Source of the DNA: Limosilactobacillus balticus
GTDB lineage: Bacteria; Bacillota; Bacilli; Lactobacillales; Lactobacillaceae
Assembly (NCBI RefSeq): GCF_014145615.1
Contig: NZ_JACIVH010000042.1
Span: forward strand, 326,121-390,120
Reading direction: 5' to 3'
DNA: 64,000 nt
A program made the translations under genes and the position numbers. Under the pieces are notes generated by a model. That model was not told the DNA's origin and did no database searches. It saw only the letters and a program-made list of their open reading frames with translations. This document shows, piece by piece, positions 34,634 through 44,738 of the stretch. Numbering within the stretch: the stretch's first letter is position 1; each line of letters opens with the position of its first letter.

Positions 34634-35589
34634 ACATTGTAATTATAGTGTTGCTCGCGTTTGTCCTCGATCTTTTGATTGGTGATCCTCATCCTTGGCC
34701 ACACCCAGTAAAAGCAATTGGACGATTAATCGCAGTGTTAACAAAGAAGTTTAATAAGCCGGAGTATTCTAGGAAAAAGCGTAAATACTTAGGCGTAGCA
34801 ACATGGCTGATTACGGTCGGTGGCACTGGTCTTGGAGCCTATGTCGTAATGCAATTAGCAATGTTTAATTACTATTTATACATGATTGTAGGGACATACT
34901 TAAGTTACACTTGTTTGTCTGCTCGGCAATTAGCAATTGAAGCAGAAAAAATAATGAAAAGTCTTAAGCAGGGAAACCTCAAAAAAGCGCGTTACCAAGT
35001 AGGCATGATTGTTGGTCGTGATACCGAGAATTTAAGTGCTGAAGAAGTTACTAAAGCGACAATTGAGACGGTTGCCGAAAATACGAGTGACGGTGTGGTC
35101 GCCCCACTGCTGTTTTTAGTTATCGGCGGGCCGGTTCTCGGATTAATGTATAAAGCAATTAATACGCTAGATTCGATGGTTGGATATAGAAATGAAAAGT
35201 ATCGGGATTTTGGTGAATTTTCCGCTAAGGTGGATGACATCGCAAACTACATCCCAGCCCGATTAACGTGGCTTTTCCTAATAATCAGCAGTTGGATACT
35301 TCGTGATGATACTAGCGAAGCAATTGCAGTCGGTAAAAGAGATTGTGAGAAGCATTTAAGTCCCAATAGCGCATTTAGTGAGGCGGTAGTAGCAGGAGCA
35401 CTTCATCTTCAGCTGGGCGGCCCGCACTATTACTTTGGCGAGTTAGTAAAAAAGCCATATATTGGAAATAATCATCTAGTAGTTGCGGCTAACTGGCATT
35501 TAAGTCGGACGATTACGATGTTATATATGGCATCATTGCTTAGCTTAGGATGTTTTGAACTTATTAGATTATTAATTGTTTGGAAGTGA
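34630..35589 (+). CDS. cbiB: adenosylcobinamide-phosphate synthase CbiB
   Basis: 319 residues, integral membrane protein that joins aminopropanol phosphate to adenosylcobyric acid. 'LLIGDPHPWPHPVKAIGRLI' and 'ENTSDGVVAPL' are hallmarks, and 'AINTLDSMVGYRNEKY' follows. About five hydrophobic segments are visible. The start overlaps the cbiA stop. Confidence 0.94.
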   Translation: MNIVIIVLLAFVLDLLIGDPHPWPHPVKAIGRLIAVLTKKFNKPEYSRKKRKYLGVATWLITVGGTGLGAYVVMQLAMFNYYLYMIVGTYLSYTCLSARQLAIEAEKIMKSLKQGNLKKARYQVGMIVGRDTENLSAEEVTKATIETVAENTSDGVVAPLLFLVIGGPVLGLMYKAINTLDSMVGYRNEKYRDFGEFSAKVDDIANYIPARLTWLFLIISSWILRDDTSEAIAVGKRDCEKHLSPNSAFSEAVVAGALHLQLGGPHYYFGELVKKPYIGNNHLVVAANWHLSRTITMLYMASLLSLGCFELIRLLIVWK

Positions 35590-35594
35590 GAAGG

Positions 35595-36281
35595 ATGGAA
35601 AAAGAAAGTTATATTACAATTCCACATCAAATAACCGATAAGAGTTTTCAAATTATTCAAGAAGAGATTGAAAAGATAGACCCTGATTATCGATTTGAGA
35701 ATCAGTTACAGGAAGCAGTAATCAAACGGGCAATCCATACAACTGCTGATTTTGATTATTTAAGGAATTTGAAGTTTACCCATAATGTATTGGAAAAAAT
35801 AAAAGGTGTCTTGATGAATCGGGGAGTTATCTATACTGATACTACCATGGCATTGTCGGGAATTAATAAGCGGCGATTGGATAAACTTGGTGTGAGCTAT
35901 CATTGTTTGATTCGTGATCCTCGGGTTATCGAAATGGCTAAAGAGAAGGGGATTACCCGTTCGATGGCCGCTGTTGAAGTAGCAGCTAATGATTCACGAC
36001 AAAAAATATTTATTATTGGGAACGCACCAACTGCCCTTTGCAAAATCATTGAGATGGTCAATGAAAACCAATTGGAAACAGCAGCCGTAATTGGTGTGCC
36101 GGTTGGTTTTGTTGAGGCAGCTGAGAGTAAGCAGGCACTGTATGAATCAAATATTCCGGCAATTGCAGCACTCGGTAGAAAGGGTGGAAGTAATCTGGCT
36201 GCGGCACTGATTAATGCCGTAATGTACAACATGGATATTGAAAAGTTAGGTGATGAATATGGCCGTCACACCAAACAATAA
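35595..36281 (+). CDS. cbiC: cobalt-precorrin-8 methylmutase CbiC
   Basis: 228 residues. It moves a methyl from C-11 to C-12 to give cobyrinic acid. 'AIHTTADFDYLRNLKFT', 'VIYTDTTMALSGINKRRL' and 'GNAPTALCKIIEM' are conserved in CbiC/CobH. GGAAGTGAG precedes ATG 35595; a longer TTG frame overlaps cbiB but has no RBS. Overlaps the start of cbiD. Confidence 0.93.
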   Translation: MEKESYITIPHQITDKSFQIIQEEIEKIDPDYRFENQLQEAVIKRAIHTTADFDYLRNLKFTHNVLEKIKGVLMNRGVIYTDTTMALSGINKRRLDKLGVSYHCLIRDPRVIEMAKEKGITRSMAAVEVAANDSRQKIFIIGNAPTALCKIIEMVNENQLETAAVIGVPVGFVEAAESKQALYESNIPAIAALGRKGGSNLAAALINAVMYNMDIEKLGDEYGRHTKQ

Positions 36282-37410
36282 TTCAGAAGATAATTACGTT
36301 TACTATAACGGACGTAAACTGCGGAAAGGATTTACAACAGGAACAACAGCGACTGCAGCAACGGTAGCGGCAATTAGGACATTACTAAATCAGGAGCCGC
36401 AAGAGACGGTAACGGTACATGCAGCTAATGGAAAAACAGCAATTTTTGATGTTGAGCAAACGGATTTTGACGAACAACAAGCAAGCTGCGCGATAAAAAA
36501 AGATGGCGGCGATGACCAGGATGCAACTGATGGCGCGTTGATCTTTGCAACGGTAAAGCTACGTGACGATAATGAGATTCATCTTGATGGCGGTAAAGGC
36601 GTTGGTAGGGTAACTAAAGAAGGTCTTGCCAATAAGCCCGGAATGCCAGCCATAAACCCAACACCACGGCGGGTTATCAAGGCGGCGGCACGTGAAGAAG
36701 TAGGTGAGAAGCGCGGCGTAGATATCGTTATTTCGGTTCCAGAAGGCGAAAGAATAGCAAAGCTTACCTATAATCCGCGGTTAGGAATCGTTGGTGGCAT
36801 TTCGATTTTAGGAACAAGTGGTGTTGTTACTCCGATGTCTGAATCGAGTTGGAAACATTCAATTTCAATTGAGATGAATATTCATAGAAAACGTAGCGAT
36901 AACACTATTGTATTAGTTCCAGGAAACTATGGTGAGGACTTCGCCAAGGATGAGCTTGGGATACCGAGTGCCAAGATCGTACAGATGAGTAACTTTGTTG
37001 GTTATGTTTTACATGAAACTCAGCGGCTTGGTTTTACTAAAGTGCTAATTGTTGGGGACTTAGGGAAAATGATTAAAGTTGCTGGCGGAATTTTTTCTAC
37101 TCATAGTAAAGATGCGGATGCTCGCGCTGAAATAATGGTTGCTAACCTTGCTTTAATGGGTGGCGTGCCAACAGCATTTTTACGAAAGATTAACCAGTGT
37201 TTAACAACAATTTCAATGATTAAAATGATTGATGAAGCCGGTTATCAAGAGGTATACCAGATGATTGCCGATAAGATTAAGTTGCGTGCAGAAAAATTGC
37301 TTGCTCATCGTGAACCACACGTTGAAATTGATGCAGTAATATTTTCTCGTGAGAGCGGCTTCTTAGCTGCAAGCAAACCGCTTCAAGAGATCAAGGGTGA
37401 GTGGCAATGA
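36259..37410 (+). CDS. cbiD: cobalt-precorrin-5B C1-methyltransferase CbiD
   Basis: 383 residues. 'LRKGFTTGTTATAATVAA' near residue 25 is the CbiD signature, followed by 'DGGDDQDATDGA'-like sequence ('KKDGGDDQDATDGALIF') and 'GGKGVGRVTKEGL'. It adds the C-1 methyl in the anaerobic path. Three in-frame starts (36250, 36253, 36259) are possible; the last has AGGTGATG upstream. Confidence 0.93.
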   Translation: MAVTPNNNSEDNYVYYNGRKLRKGFTTGTTATAATVAAIRTLLNQEPQETVTVHAANGKTAIFDVEQTDFDEQQASCAIKKDGGDDQDATDGALIFATVKLRDDNEIHLDGGKGVGRVTKEGLANKPGMPAINPTPRRVIKAAAREEVGEKRGVDIVISVPEGERIAKLTYNPRLGIVGGISILGTSGVVTPMSESSWKHSISIEMNIHRKRSDNTIVLVPGNYGEDFAKDELGIPSAKIVQMSNFVGYVLHETQRLGFTKVLIVGDLGKMIKVAGGIFSTHSKDADARAEIMVANLALMGGVPTAFLRKINQCLTTISMIKMIDEAGYQEVYQMIADKIKLRAEKLLAHREPHVEIDAVIFSRESGFLAASKPLQEIKGEWQ

Positions 37411-38006
37411 TTACAGTATTAGGAATCGGTCCAGGTGATCAAGAATACATGCTGCAAGGAACACACAAATGTCTAGCCCAAGCGGATGTGGTGATTGGCT
37501 CATCACGACAATTAGCTATTTTTCCAGATATGGCGGAAAAACACATGAAACTACCTCGGTTAGCTGAATTAAAAGATTACGTACAAGCTAATCCGCAAAA
37601 GAACATAGTGTTGCTTGCGTCTGGTGATCCGCTCTTATATGGTATTGGAACTTGGATAAGAAACCAATTAAGTGACCAGAAAGTCAAAATTGTTCCGGGG
37701 ATTAGTTCAGTTCAATATATGTTTCACCAATTACAAATATCGATGAATGACTGTTACCTAACAAGTAGTCATGGTCGTGTGCCAGACTTTGATTTTTTGT
37801 TAAAACATCCGAAAGTAGGAATGGTAACGGATAAGGTAATTGGCCCTTACGAAATAGGTCTGGCAATAAAAAAACGTGGTCTCCATCGAATTATTTACGT
37901 GGGGGAGAAACTTAGCTATCCTGATGAACAAATAACTAAGTATGATGAGCAAACGATTGAGAATCGTGATTATGAGATGAATGTGGTGATTATTACCGAT
38001 GCGTGA
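37407..38006 (+). CDS. cbiE: cobalt-precorrin-7 C5-methyltransferase CbiE
   Basis: 199 residues of the tetrapyrrole methylase fold. 'ITVLGIGPGDQEYM' begins it, 'LLASGDPLLYGIG' is the SAM-region motif, and 'PGISSVQYMFHQL' follows. Works with CbiT, which is a separate gene here, while the aerobic-path CobL joins the two. The start overlaps the cbiD stop (ATGA); AAGGGTGAG is its RBS. Confidence 0.93.
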   Translation: MITVLGIGPGDQEYMLQGTHKCLAQADVVIGSSRQLAIFPDMAEKHMKLPRLAELKDYVQANPQKNIVLLASGDPLLYGIGTWIRNQLSDQKVKIVPGISSVQYMFHQLQISMNDCYLTSSHGRVPDFDFLLKHPKVGMVTDKVIGPYEIGLAIKKRGLHRIIYVGEKLSYPDEQITKYDEQTIENRDYEMNVVIITDA

Positions 38007-38553
38007 TGAAGAGTTCTTAAGAAATAAGGTGCCGATGACTAAATCAGAGGTACGGGCAATTAGTATTGACAAACTAGACTTAAGTAATAAGAAATCGATG
38101 CTAGATGTCGGTGCAGGAACTGGAAGTATTAGCATTCAAGCTGCCCGTGAATTTAAGCAACTAGCTGTAACGGCAGTTGAAATGAATTCGGATGGTATTG
38201 ATATTATTCAACAAAATATAAATAAATTTGGCTTGAATAATATTAAATTAATTCAGGGTACCGCCCCAGCAGATATACCAGATCAAAAATATGATGCAAT
38301 CTTTGTTGGCGGTAGCGGTGCGCATCTTAATGAAATTATTCGCTTTGCAAGCACTCATTTAACTGAAGGCGGTGCAATTGGCTTAAACTTCATTCTGTTT
38401 GAGAATGCAATGCAGGTTGAAAAATTATTGCAGGATAATGGATTTAAGGAGATTGAGTTAATTGAAGTAGGTGTTTTGCGCTGGCATAAGTTAGGCAAAG
38501 GACATTTCTTTAAGCCGAATAATCCAACAATTATTGTAAGCGCGCAAAAGTAG
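37999..38553 (+). CDS. cbiT: cobalt-precorrin-6B C15-methyltransferase (decarboxylating) CbiT
   Basis: 184 residues, a class I SAM methyltransferase: '[16 protein letters not shown]' binds SAM, preceded by '[14 protein letters not shown]' as in CbiT. It methylates C-15 and removes the C-12 acetate carboxyl. It overlaps cbiE by 8 nt. Confidence 0.93.
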   Translation: MRDEEFLRNKVPMTKSEVRAISIDKLDLSNKKSMLDVGAGTGSISIQAAREFKQLAVTAVEMNSDGIDIIQQNINKFGLNNIKLIQGTAPADIPDQKYDAIFVGGSGAHLNEIIRFASTHLTEGGAIGLNFILFENAMQVEKLLQDNGFKEIELIEVGVLRWHKLGKGHFFKPNNPTIIVSAQK

Positions 38554-38567
38554 AAAGGATGATTAAA

Positions 38568-39329
38568 ATGGCAATTGTAAGTTTTGTAGGTGCAGGTCCC
38601 GGTGAAACGGACTTAATTACGTTAAAGGGATATAAATTATTATCAGAGGCTGATGTGGTAATTTATGCCGGTTCATTAATTAACACGGACTTACTAAATT
38701 ATTGCAAAGATGGTGCTGAAAAGTATGATAGTGCGAAGATGACCTTAGATGATATTGTTGACCGGATGGAAGAATCGGTGAAAAACGATAAATCAGTCGT
38801 ACGGCTACAGACTGGTGATTTTTCAATTTATGGGTCGATTCGTGAACAAATTGAAGAAATGAAAAAGCGCGGAATAAAATATCAATGTGTTCCTGGGGTT
38901 AGTTCATTTCTTGGTGCGGCTTCAAGTATGGGTGTTGAGTATACAGTCCCAGAAGTTGCACAGAGTGTCATTATTACAAGAATGGCGGGACGCACACCAG
39001 TACCAGAAGGCGAATCACTTAAGTCATTAGCTCAGCACCAAACTTCAATGGTAATTTTCCTTTCCGTTCAGGGAATTAGAAAAGTAGTTAAACAACTTGA
39101 GGAAGGCGGATATCCAGCAGATACGCCAGCTGCAGTTATTTATAAGGCAACTTGGCCTGATGAGAAAGTTGTCCGTGGAACACTAGCAGATATAGCTGAA
39201 AAAGTCCATGATGCCGATATTCGCCGAACTGCATTGATTATGGTTGGGAAGTTCCTTGGGGATGAATACAATTACTCACACCTTTATGATGCAGGCTTTA
39301 GTACAATGTTCCGTAAAAAGAGTAAGTAA
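38568..39329 (+). CDS. cbiF: cobalt-precorrin-4 C11-methyltransferase CbiF
   Basis: 253 residues. '[20 protein letters not shown]' starts the tetrapyrrole methylase domain; '[17 protein letters not shown]' and '[20 protein letters not shown]' are CbiF/CobM-specific. GAAAGGATG precedes ATG 38568, preferred to the ATG at 38559 that lies within the RBS. Confidence 0.93.
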   Translation: MAIVSFVGAGPGETDLITLKGYKLLSEADVVIYAGSLINTDLLNYCKDGAEKYDSAKMTLDDIVDRMEESVKNDKSVVRLQTGDFSIYGSIREQIEEMKKRGIKYQCVPGVSSFLGAASSMGVEYTVPEVAQSVIITRMAGRTPVPEGESLKSLAQHQTSMVIFLSVQGIRKVVKQLEEGGYPADTPAAVIYKATWPDEKVVRGTLADIAEKVHDADIRRTALIMVGKFLGDEYNYSHLYDAGFSTMFRKKSK

Positions 39330-39331
39330 AA

Positions 39332-40387
39332 ATGAAACGGTTTGTGATCATAGCGTTAACAGCAGGTGGTGCGAAAACTGCCCGTCAATTGCAAGAACAC
39401 TTACAAGAACAGACATATCATACGGAAGTTGTCTTACCACAACGGTTAGCTCAAGGGAAAGAAAATTATTATTCTAAGGGCGAATTTACAGCGACGATGC
39501 ATCGACTATTTAAACAGTATGATTGTGTTATTTGCATAATGGCAACAGGGATTGTAGTCCGTTCATTGGCAGCAGTAATTGTTGATAAGACGGTAGATCC
39601 TGCTGTTATCGTAATGGATGAGCAGGCTAACAGCGTAATTAGTCTGCTTTCAGGACACGTTGGCGGAGCAAATCAATGGACAAGATTAATTGCTAGGTTA
39701 ACAGGAGCAACCCCTGTTATTACAACCGCAACAGATACGGAAAAGGTTCAATCACTTGATATTTTGGCAAAACGAGTTAATGGTTGGTACCCAAATTTTA
39801 AAGAAAACACGAAAAAAATAAACCGATTATTAGCTGAAGGTAACAAGGTTGAACTATATATTGAAACCTACTTACGACACTATGTAAAGCAGTTCGATGG
39901 CTTTGAAGTATTAACAAAGATAAATGAGCATCAAGATGGGGTGCCGTTAGTTATCATTTCAGATCATTCTAGATTCGCTAAAAATAAAGATGCTATCCAC
40001 GTTATTCCGCGGGTTAATGTCCTTGGGATTGGGTGTCGGAAGAATGTCACTAATGAGATGATGCAACAAACATTTGCTGAATTTTGCGCAAAACATCAGT
40101 TATTATGGGAATCAATTGTAAAGATAGCCTCAATTGATATTAAAAAGAATGAACCAGCAATTCAATATTTAGCTCAGGTATTTAATATTCAAGCGGAGTT
40201 CTACTCGGCTCACGAACTGCAGCACGTAAGCATTAATTATCCTGAGTCGGCTTTTGTCTTGAAGACGGTTGGAGTTGGAAATGTTGCTTGTGCAGCTGCT
40301 GATTATGCGAGCGGTGAGCGAAACGCTACAGAAAGATACGCTAACCACGAAGTAACAATAGCACTTAGTCGGTTACACGAGATATAG
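39332..40387 (+). CDS. cbiG: cobalt-precorrin-5A hydrolase CbiG
   Basis: 351 residues. The N-terminal region carries 'CIMATGIVVRSLAAVIVDKT' and 'VISLLSGHVGGANQWTRLIA', the C-terminal one 'VNVLGIGCRKNVTNEMM', as in CbiG. It opens the delta-lactone and releases acetaldehyde from C-20. It starts 2 nt after cbiF. Confidence 0.92.
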   Translation: MKRFVIIALTAGGAKTARQLQEHLQEQTYHTEVVLPQRLAQGKENYYSKGEFTATMHRLFKQYDCVICIMATGIVVRSLAAVIVDKTVDPAVIVMDEQANSVISLLSGHVGGANQWTRLIARLTGATPVITTATDTEKVQSLDILAKRVNGWYPNFKENTKKINRLLAEGNKVELYIETYLRHYVKQFDGFEVLTKINEHQDGVPLVIISDHSRFAKNKDAIHVIPRVNVLGIGCRKNVTNEMMQQTFAEFCAKHQLLWESIVKIASIDIKKNEPAIQYLAQVFNIQAEFYSAHELQHVSINYPESAFVLKTVGVGNVACAAADYASGERNATERYANHEVTIALSRLHEI

Positions 40388-40398
40388 GAGGAAATAAG

Positions 40399-41124
40399 AT
40401 GTTATATGTAGTTGGATTAGGACCAGGATCAAAAGAGTTGATGACAGAAGAAGCACGCCAGGTAATTGAAAATACTCATACGATTGTCGGTTATGCTACT
40501 TATGTTCGTTTGATCGAGGATATGATTGAGGGTAAGGAATTGGTTGTTACTGGAATGCGTGGTGAGATTGAACGGTGTAAAAAAGCGCTTGAAATTGCAG
40601 CAACAGGAAAAGATGTTGCGATTATTTCAAGTGGTGATGCCGGTATTTATGGGATGGCAGGACTAGTTCTTGAATTGGCTGGCAAGATGGATACCCATAT
40701 CGATGTCAAAGTGATTCCTGGTGTAACTGCAAGTATTGCAGCAGCAGCGCATCTTGGCGCACCATTGATGAATGATTTTTGTCACATTAGTTTGAGTGAC
40801 CTAATGACACCGTGGGATGTAATTACAGAACGAGTCGATGCAGCAGCTAAGGCTGATTTTGTAATTTGTCTTTATAATCCACGTAGTAAAGGTCGACCAC
40901 ACCATCTTCGTAAGGCTTTAGATATTATTCTCAAGTATAAGTCGCCTGATACTGTCGTTGGAATTGGTAAAGATGTTGCTCGGCCAAAAGAGATTGATAA
41001 GGTTATAACAATTAAAGATCTTGATGAAACCGAAATTAATATGACTTCGATTGTCATTGTTGGTAATAAAAATACATATGTTAAAGATGGCAGAATGATT
41101 ACTCCACGAGGTTATACCTTATGA
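40399..41124 (+). CDS. cbiH: cobalt-factor III/precorrin-3B C17-methyltransferase CbiH
   Basis: 241 residues. 'LYVVGLGPGSKELMTEEA', 'AIISSGDAGIYGMAGLVLE', 'PGVTASIAAAAHLGAPLMND' and 'LYNPRSKGRPHHL' define CbiH/CobJ. Catalyses ring contraction with C-17 methylation. AGGAGG precedes the ATG; the stop overlaps cbiJ in ATGA. Confidence 0.94.
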   Translation: MLYVVGLGPGSKELMTEEARQVIENTHTIVGYATYVRLIEDMIEGKELVVTGMRGEIERCKKALEIAATGKDVAIISSGDAGIYGMAGLVLELAGKMDTHIDVKVIPGVTASIAAAAHLGAPLMNDFCHISLSDLMTPWDVITERVDAAAKADFVICLYNPRSKGRPHHLRKALDIILKYKSPDTVVGIGKDVARPKEIDKVITIKDLDETEINMTSIVIVGNKNTYVKDGRMITPRGYTL

Positions 41125-41879
41125 TTCTTTTATTGGGTGGAACTACAGAAAGTTTAGCCGTCGCGGATGAATTGACTAAACATAAGGTTCCGTTTGTCTT
41201 ATCGGTTATTAGCGATTATGGTGCGGAACTGGCCCGCCGTCATGCTAAAAACATTGTTGAAACAACATTTACTGATAAAAGTCTGTTAAGTTTTTGTCAC
41301 GATAACCAAATCAACTTCATTCTTGACGCTACTCATCCTTTTGCCCGAGTCATTTCACAACTAGCAATGGACAAGGCAAATGAACTCCAAATACCTTATT
41401 TGCGTTATGAACGCCAGAATATTTACAGCAAAAACGCCAAATTAAAAATGGTGGACTCATTAGAAGAAGCTTGTGAGTATTTAAGGACGGTAAAGGGGAA
41501 CGTTTACTTATCAACTGGAAGTAAAACGGCACAGGAATATGCGGAAAAATTGGGCGTTGACCGATTACACGTCAGGGTCTTACCAACAACTCGCGTAATG
41601 GAGAAATTAACTGCAGCGGGGTTTATTGCATCTCAAATTGATGCGATTCAAGGCCCCTTTACAGTAGCATTAAATTATGAATTATTTAAGCGTGCCAATT
41701 CAGTTGTGGTTGTTACAAAAGAAAGCGGGCGCCAAGGCGGAATTCAGGAAAAAATTGCCGCATGTGAACAATTACAAATTCCGTGTGTTATTATTCGTCG
41801 ACCGCAATTAAATTATCCTGCGGTAGTTGCTGATTTGAGCGAGCTAAAAGAGTATTTGGAGGAAAATTATGAGTGGTAG
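41121..41879 (+). CDS. cbiJ: cobalt-precorrin-6A reductase CbiJ
   Basis: 252 residues. 'MILLLGGTTESLAVADEL' and 'ILDATHPFARVISQLAMDKA' are the CbiJ/CobK signatures, as is 'VVTKESGRQGGIQEKI' near the C-terminus. Uses NAD(P)H to reduce the macrocycle. Overlaps the next gene by 11 nt. Confidence 0.93.
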   Translation: MILLLGGTTESLAVADELTKHKVPFVLSVISDYGAELARRHAKNIVETTFTDKSLLSFCHDNQINFILDATHPFARVISQLAMDKANELQIPYLRYERQNIYSKNAKLKMVDSLEEACEYLRTVKGNVYLSTGSKTAQEYAEKLGVDRLHVRVLPTTRVMEKLTAAGFIASQIDAIQGPFTVALNYELFKRANSVVVVTKESGRQGGIQEKIAACEQLQIPCVIIRRPQLNYPAVVADLSELKEYLEENYEW

Positions 41880-43263
41880 AGTAACGCTCCTCGGTGCAGG
41901 TCCTGGGAATCCTGAACTATTAACATTAATCGGTAAACGGCGGCTGAGAGAGGCTGACGTAGTATTATATGATCGGTTAATTGATCCATCATTATTATCA
42001 TTTACAAATGATGATGCGGCCCTAGTTGATGTTGGGAAAATGCCTCTGTACCATAAAGTGAAGCAGTCCCAAATCAATGAGATGTTAGTTGATTATGCAA
42101 ACTCAGGGAAAAAAGTCGTTCGGTTAAAAGCTGGCGACCCATATGTCTTTGGTCGTGGTGGCGAAGAGGCTCAGATACTACAACAACAGGGAATTAATTT
42201 TGAAATTATTCCTGGAATTACTAGTGCTATTGCTGGGTTAGCGGCTGCTGGGATTCCGATTACCCATCGTGATTTTGCGTCGAGCTTCCACGTGATTACG
42301 GGACATCATAAAAAGGATGGGCAGCAACTCGACTGGGAAAACATCGCTAACCAAGAAGGAACGCTTGTTTTCTTGATGGGGATGGCGCAACTTCCTAATA
42401 TATGTCATCAATTGATAGCTCATGGAAAAACGGTGGAAACTCCTGTTGCAATTATTCAATGGGCAACTCAATGGCGACAAAAGATGGTCAGTGGTGATCT
42501 TTCAAACATTGTGGAATTGGTAAATAAAAACGGGTTATCATCACCAGCATTAATAGTGGTAGGAAATGTTGTTAAGCTTAGTAAGCAGTTAAATGTTGCT
42601 AAGCCGCTTGCAGGAGTCCATGTATTAGTACCATATAGTAAGAGGCAGCGATTATTTAACTGCTTTGAAGATTTAGGCGCAACTGCGGACTTTTATCAGC
42701 GATCAATAGTAGAATCCGTCCCAGCTAAGTTACCTGTTCTTGATTTATATTCGTCAATCCTATTTGATGATTATCTTGCTTATAAAGAATTTATTAAATT
42801 ACTTACAGCAAGCAAAAAAGATATTCGCGCATTGGTAGGTAAAAAGATTCTTGCAGGTAATCAAAGTGTTGCAAAATATCTTGCAACACAGGGGTTGTTG
42901 GTAGATGAAGTTGTTACAACGACAAAACTTTCTGATGATGTACTTGAAGTTGGCGGTCAAAATTCATCTTATTCACATAAAGAATTTCTTAGTCTCTACC
43001 AACGAAAAGAACAAACACATGAGTTGCCGTTTGACCTTGAAGAATTTAATGCAGTGATTTTCCCTAGCACTGCTAGTCTACGGGATTTTAAGAGTATGTT
43101 AAATGAAGAGCAGTTTAAGCAATTAAAGGACCTAACAGCCTTTGTGATGGGACAATCCATTTATGATTTTGCAACGCAGAATGGTTTTAAAAAAGTAATC
43201 AATTGTCAGCCAAATATTAAAGCAACAATTGAGCAGGTAAAGGAGGAGTTAGCGAGTGAATAA
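41869..43263 (+). CDS. cobA: CobA-HemD fusion: uroporphyrinogen-III methyltransferase / uroporphyrinogen-III synthase
   Basis: 464 residues. Residues 1-245 or so are SUMT/CobA, with 'VTLLGAGPGNPELLTLIGKR', 'VVRLKAGDPYVFGRGGEEAQ' and 'TGHHKKDGQ'. From about 249 the chain continues as a weakly conserved HemD-type domain ('GVHVLVPYSKRQRLFNCFED', 'FNAVIFPSTASLRDF'). The first part makes precorrin-2. A second, stand-alone HemD-like gene lies at 55911, so which one closes the ring is open. Confidence 0.9.
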   Translation: MSGRVTLLGAGPGNPELLTLIGKRRLREADVVLYDRLIDPSLLSFTNDDAALVDVGKMPLYHKVKQSQINEMLVDYANSGKKVVRLKAGDPYVFGRGGEEAQILQQQGINFEIIPGITSAIAGLAAAGIPITHRDFASSFHVITGHHKKDGQQLDWENIANQEGTLVFLMGMAQLPNICHQLIAHGKTVETPVAIIQWATQWRQKMVSGDLSNIVELVNKNGLSSPALIVVGNVVKLSKQLNVAKPLAGVHVLVPYSKRQRLFNCFEDLGATADFYQRSIVESVPAKLPVLDLYSSILFDDYLAYKEFIKLLTASKKDIRALVGKKILAGNQSVAKYLATQGLLVDEVVTTTKLSDDVLEVGGQNSSYSHKEFLSLYQRKEQTHELPFDLEEFNAVIFPSTASLRDFKSMLNEEQFKQLKDLTAFVMGQSIYDFATQNGFKKVINCQPNIKATIEQVKEELASE

Positions 43264-44032
43264 AAAAGCAATATTAGCAGTAAGCTTCGGGACAACATAT
43301 CCGGAAACCCGTGAAGAAACAATTGGAGCTACGGAAAAGAAAATTAGTGAAGAGTTTCCTGATTATGATGTATTCCGCGCGTTTACATCAACGATTGTTC
43401 GGAAACGTATCTATAAAAATGAAGGAATCAAAGTTGATAGTATCCAAGAAGCGTTAGATAAATTAAGAGCGCAGGGTTATGAAGAAGTTTACTTGCAATC
43501 TTTGCATATTATTCCGGGAATTGAATACCAATTAGTCCAAAATGCTATCGATGGTTATTCACCACAATTTAAGAAACTTGTTGCTACTCCGCCATTGCTT
43601 GACAAATTTGCGGACTATGAACAGCTGGTTAATTTTTTGAAGAAGCAAAGCGCGTATTTACCATCTGGAAAAGCTATTTTATGGATGGGACATGGAACAG
43701 CTCATAGTGCCTTTACAACTTATGCTTGCTTAGACCACATGCTTGCAGGAACAAAAAGCTATGTTGGGGCTGTCGAAAGCTATCCTGACGTTCATGATGA
43801 AATTAAGCGGCTAAAACACGCAAAGGTTGAGAAAGTATATATGCAGCCATTGATGATGGTGGCAGGAAATCACGCCCATAATGATATGGCATCAGATCAG
43901 CCGAACTCTTGGAAGACGATCCTAAAAGAAAATGACATTGTTGGTCATCCTGTATTAAAGGGATTGGGTAAGTATGAAGAAATTCAAGAAATGTTTATTG
44001 CTAAATTACGAACGACAATTGAGAGGGGATGA
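43256..44032 (+). CDS. cbiK: sirohydrochlorin cobaltochelatase CbiK
   Basis: 258 residues. N-terminal 'ILAVSFGTTYPETREETIGA' and the two metal-binding His sites 'LWMGHGTAHSAF' and 'MMVAGNHAHNDMA' are those of CbiK. It inserts cobalt into sirohydrochlorin early, marking the anaerobic pathway. GTG start behind AAGGAGGAG; overlaps the fusion gene by 8 nt. Confidence 0.94.
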   Translation: MNKKAILAVSFGTTYPETREETIGATEKKISEEFPDYDVFRAFTSTIVRKRIYKNEGIKVDSIQEALDKLRAQGYEEVYLQSLHIIPGIEYQLVQNAIDGYSPQFKKLVATPPLLDKFADYEQLVNFLKKQSAYLPSGKAILWMGHGTAHSAFTTYACLDHMLAGTKSYVGAVESYPDVHDEIKRLKHAKVEKVYMQPLMMVAGNHAHNDMASDQPNSWKTILKENDIVGHPVLKGLGKYEEIQEMFIAKLRTTIERG

Positions 44033-44037
44033 ATTAG

Positions 44038-44736
44038 GTGGCAAGTTTTTATGGAATTGGTGTTGGTCCTGGAGATAGTGAATTATTGACTGTTAAAGCA
44101 ATCAATACTATCAAGAATTTAGATGTTTTGTATGTACCGCAAGCGCATAAGGGAAGTAAAAGTGTTGCAGAAAGAATTGCAACCCCATATCTGCCAGCAA
44201 CATTAGCAATAAAGAAGCGCCATTTTCCAATGGTAAAAGATTGGGATACTAAGATGGAAAGTTGGCGTAAGATTGCGGATGAAATTAAAGATGATGTGCA
44301 ACAAGGAAAAAATGTTGGTTTCCTTACACTAGGGGATCCATCCGTTTACAGTACTTTTAGTTACCTTGCCGACATATTGATACCAGTCATTGATGTTCAA
44401 ACAATTGCTGGAATTTCATCATTTAGCCAAATTACAGCTAGCTTATCGATTCCATTAATGCTGGATGATGAATCGCTAGAAGTGGTCCCTGCAACGGCCG
44501 ATAAGGAGAAGTTAGCAAAGGTAATTGACCTAAATGATAATGTTGTCATTATGAAAATTGCCACCAATTTTAAGAAAGTTTATCAAATCCTCAAAGAAAG
44601 AAAATTATTAGATAAAACCGTTATTGTCGAAAATGCATCAATGGCTAATCAAAGAGTGCAACGGTTAACAGAATATTCAGCAGACGACCAGCTACCGTAT
44701 TTTTCAACCGCGTTATTAAAGAAAAAAGAGGCGTAA
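44038..44736 (+). CDS. cbiL: cobalt-factor II/precorrin-2 C20-methyltransferase CbiL
   Basis: 232 residues. 'FYGIGVGPGDSELLTVKA', 'VGFLTLGDPSVYSTFSYL' and 'TIAGISSFSQITASLSIPL' are diagnostic. GTG start, with GAGGGGATG upstream at the end of cbiK. Confidence 0.93.
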   Translation: MASFYGIGVGPGDSELLTVKAINTIKNLDVLYVPQAHKGSKSVAERIATPYLPATLAIKKRHFPMVKDWDTKMESWRKIADEIKDDVQQGKNVGFLTLGDPSVYSTFSYLADILIPVIDVQTIAGISSFSQITASLSIPLMLDDESLEVVPATADKEKLAKVIDLNDNVVIMKIATNFKKVYQILKERKLLDKTVIVENASMANQRVQRLTEYSADDQLPYFSTALLKKKEA

Positions 44737-44738
44737 TT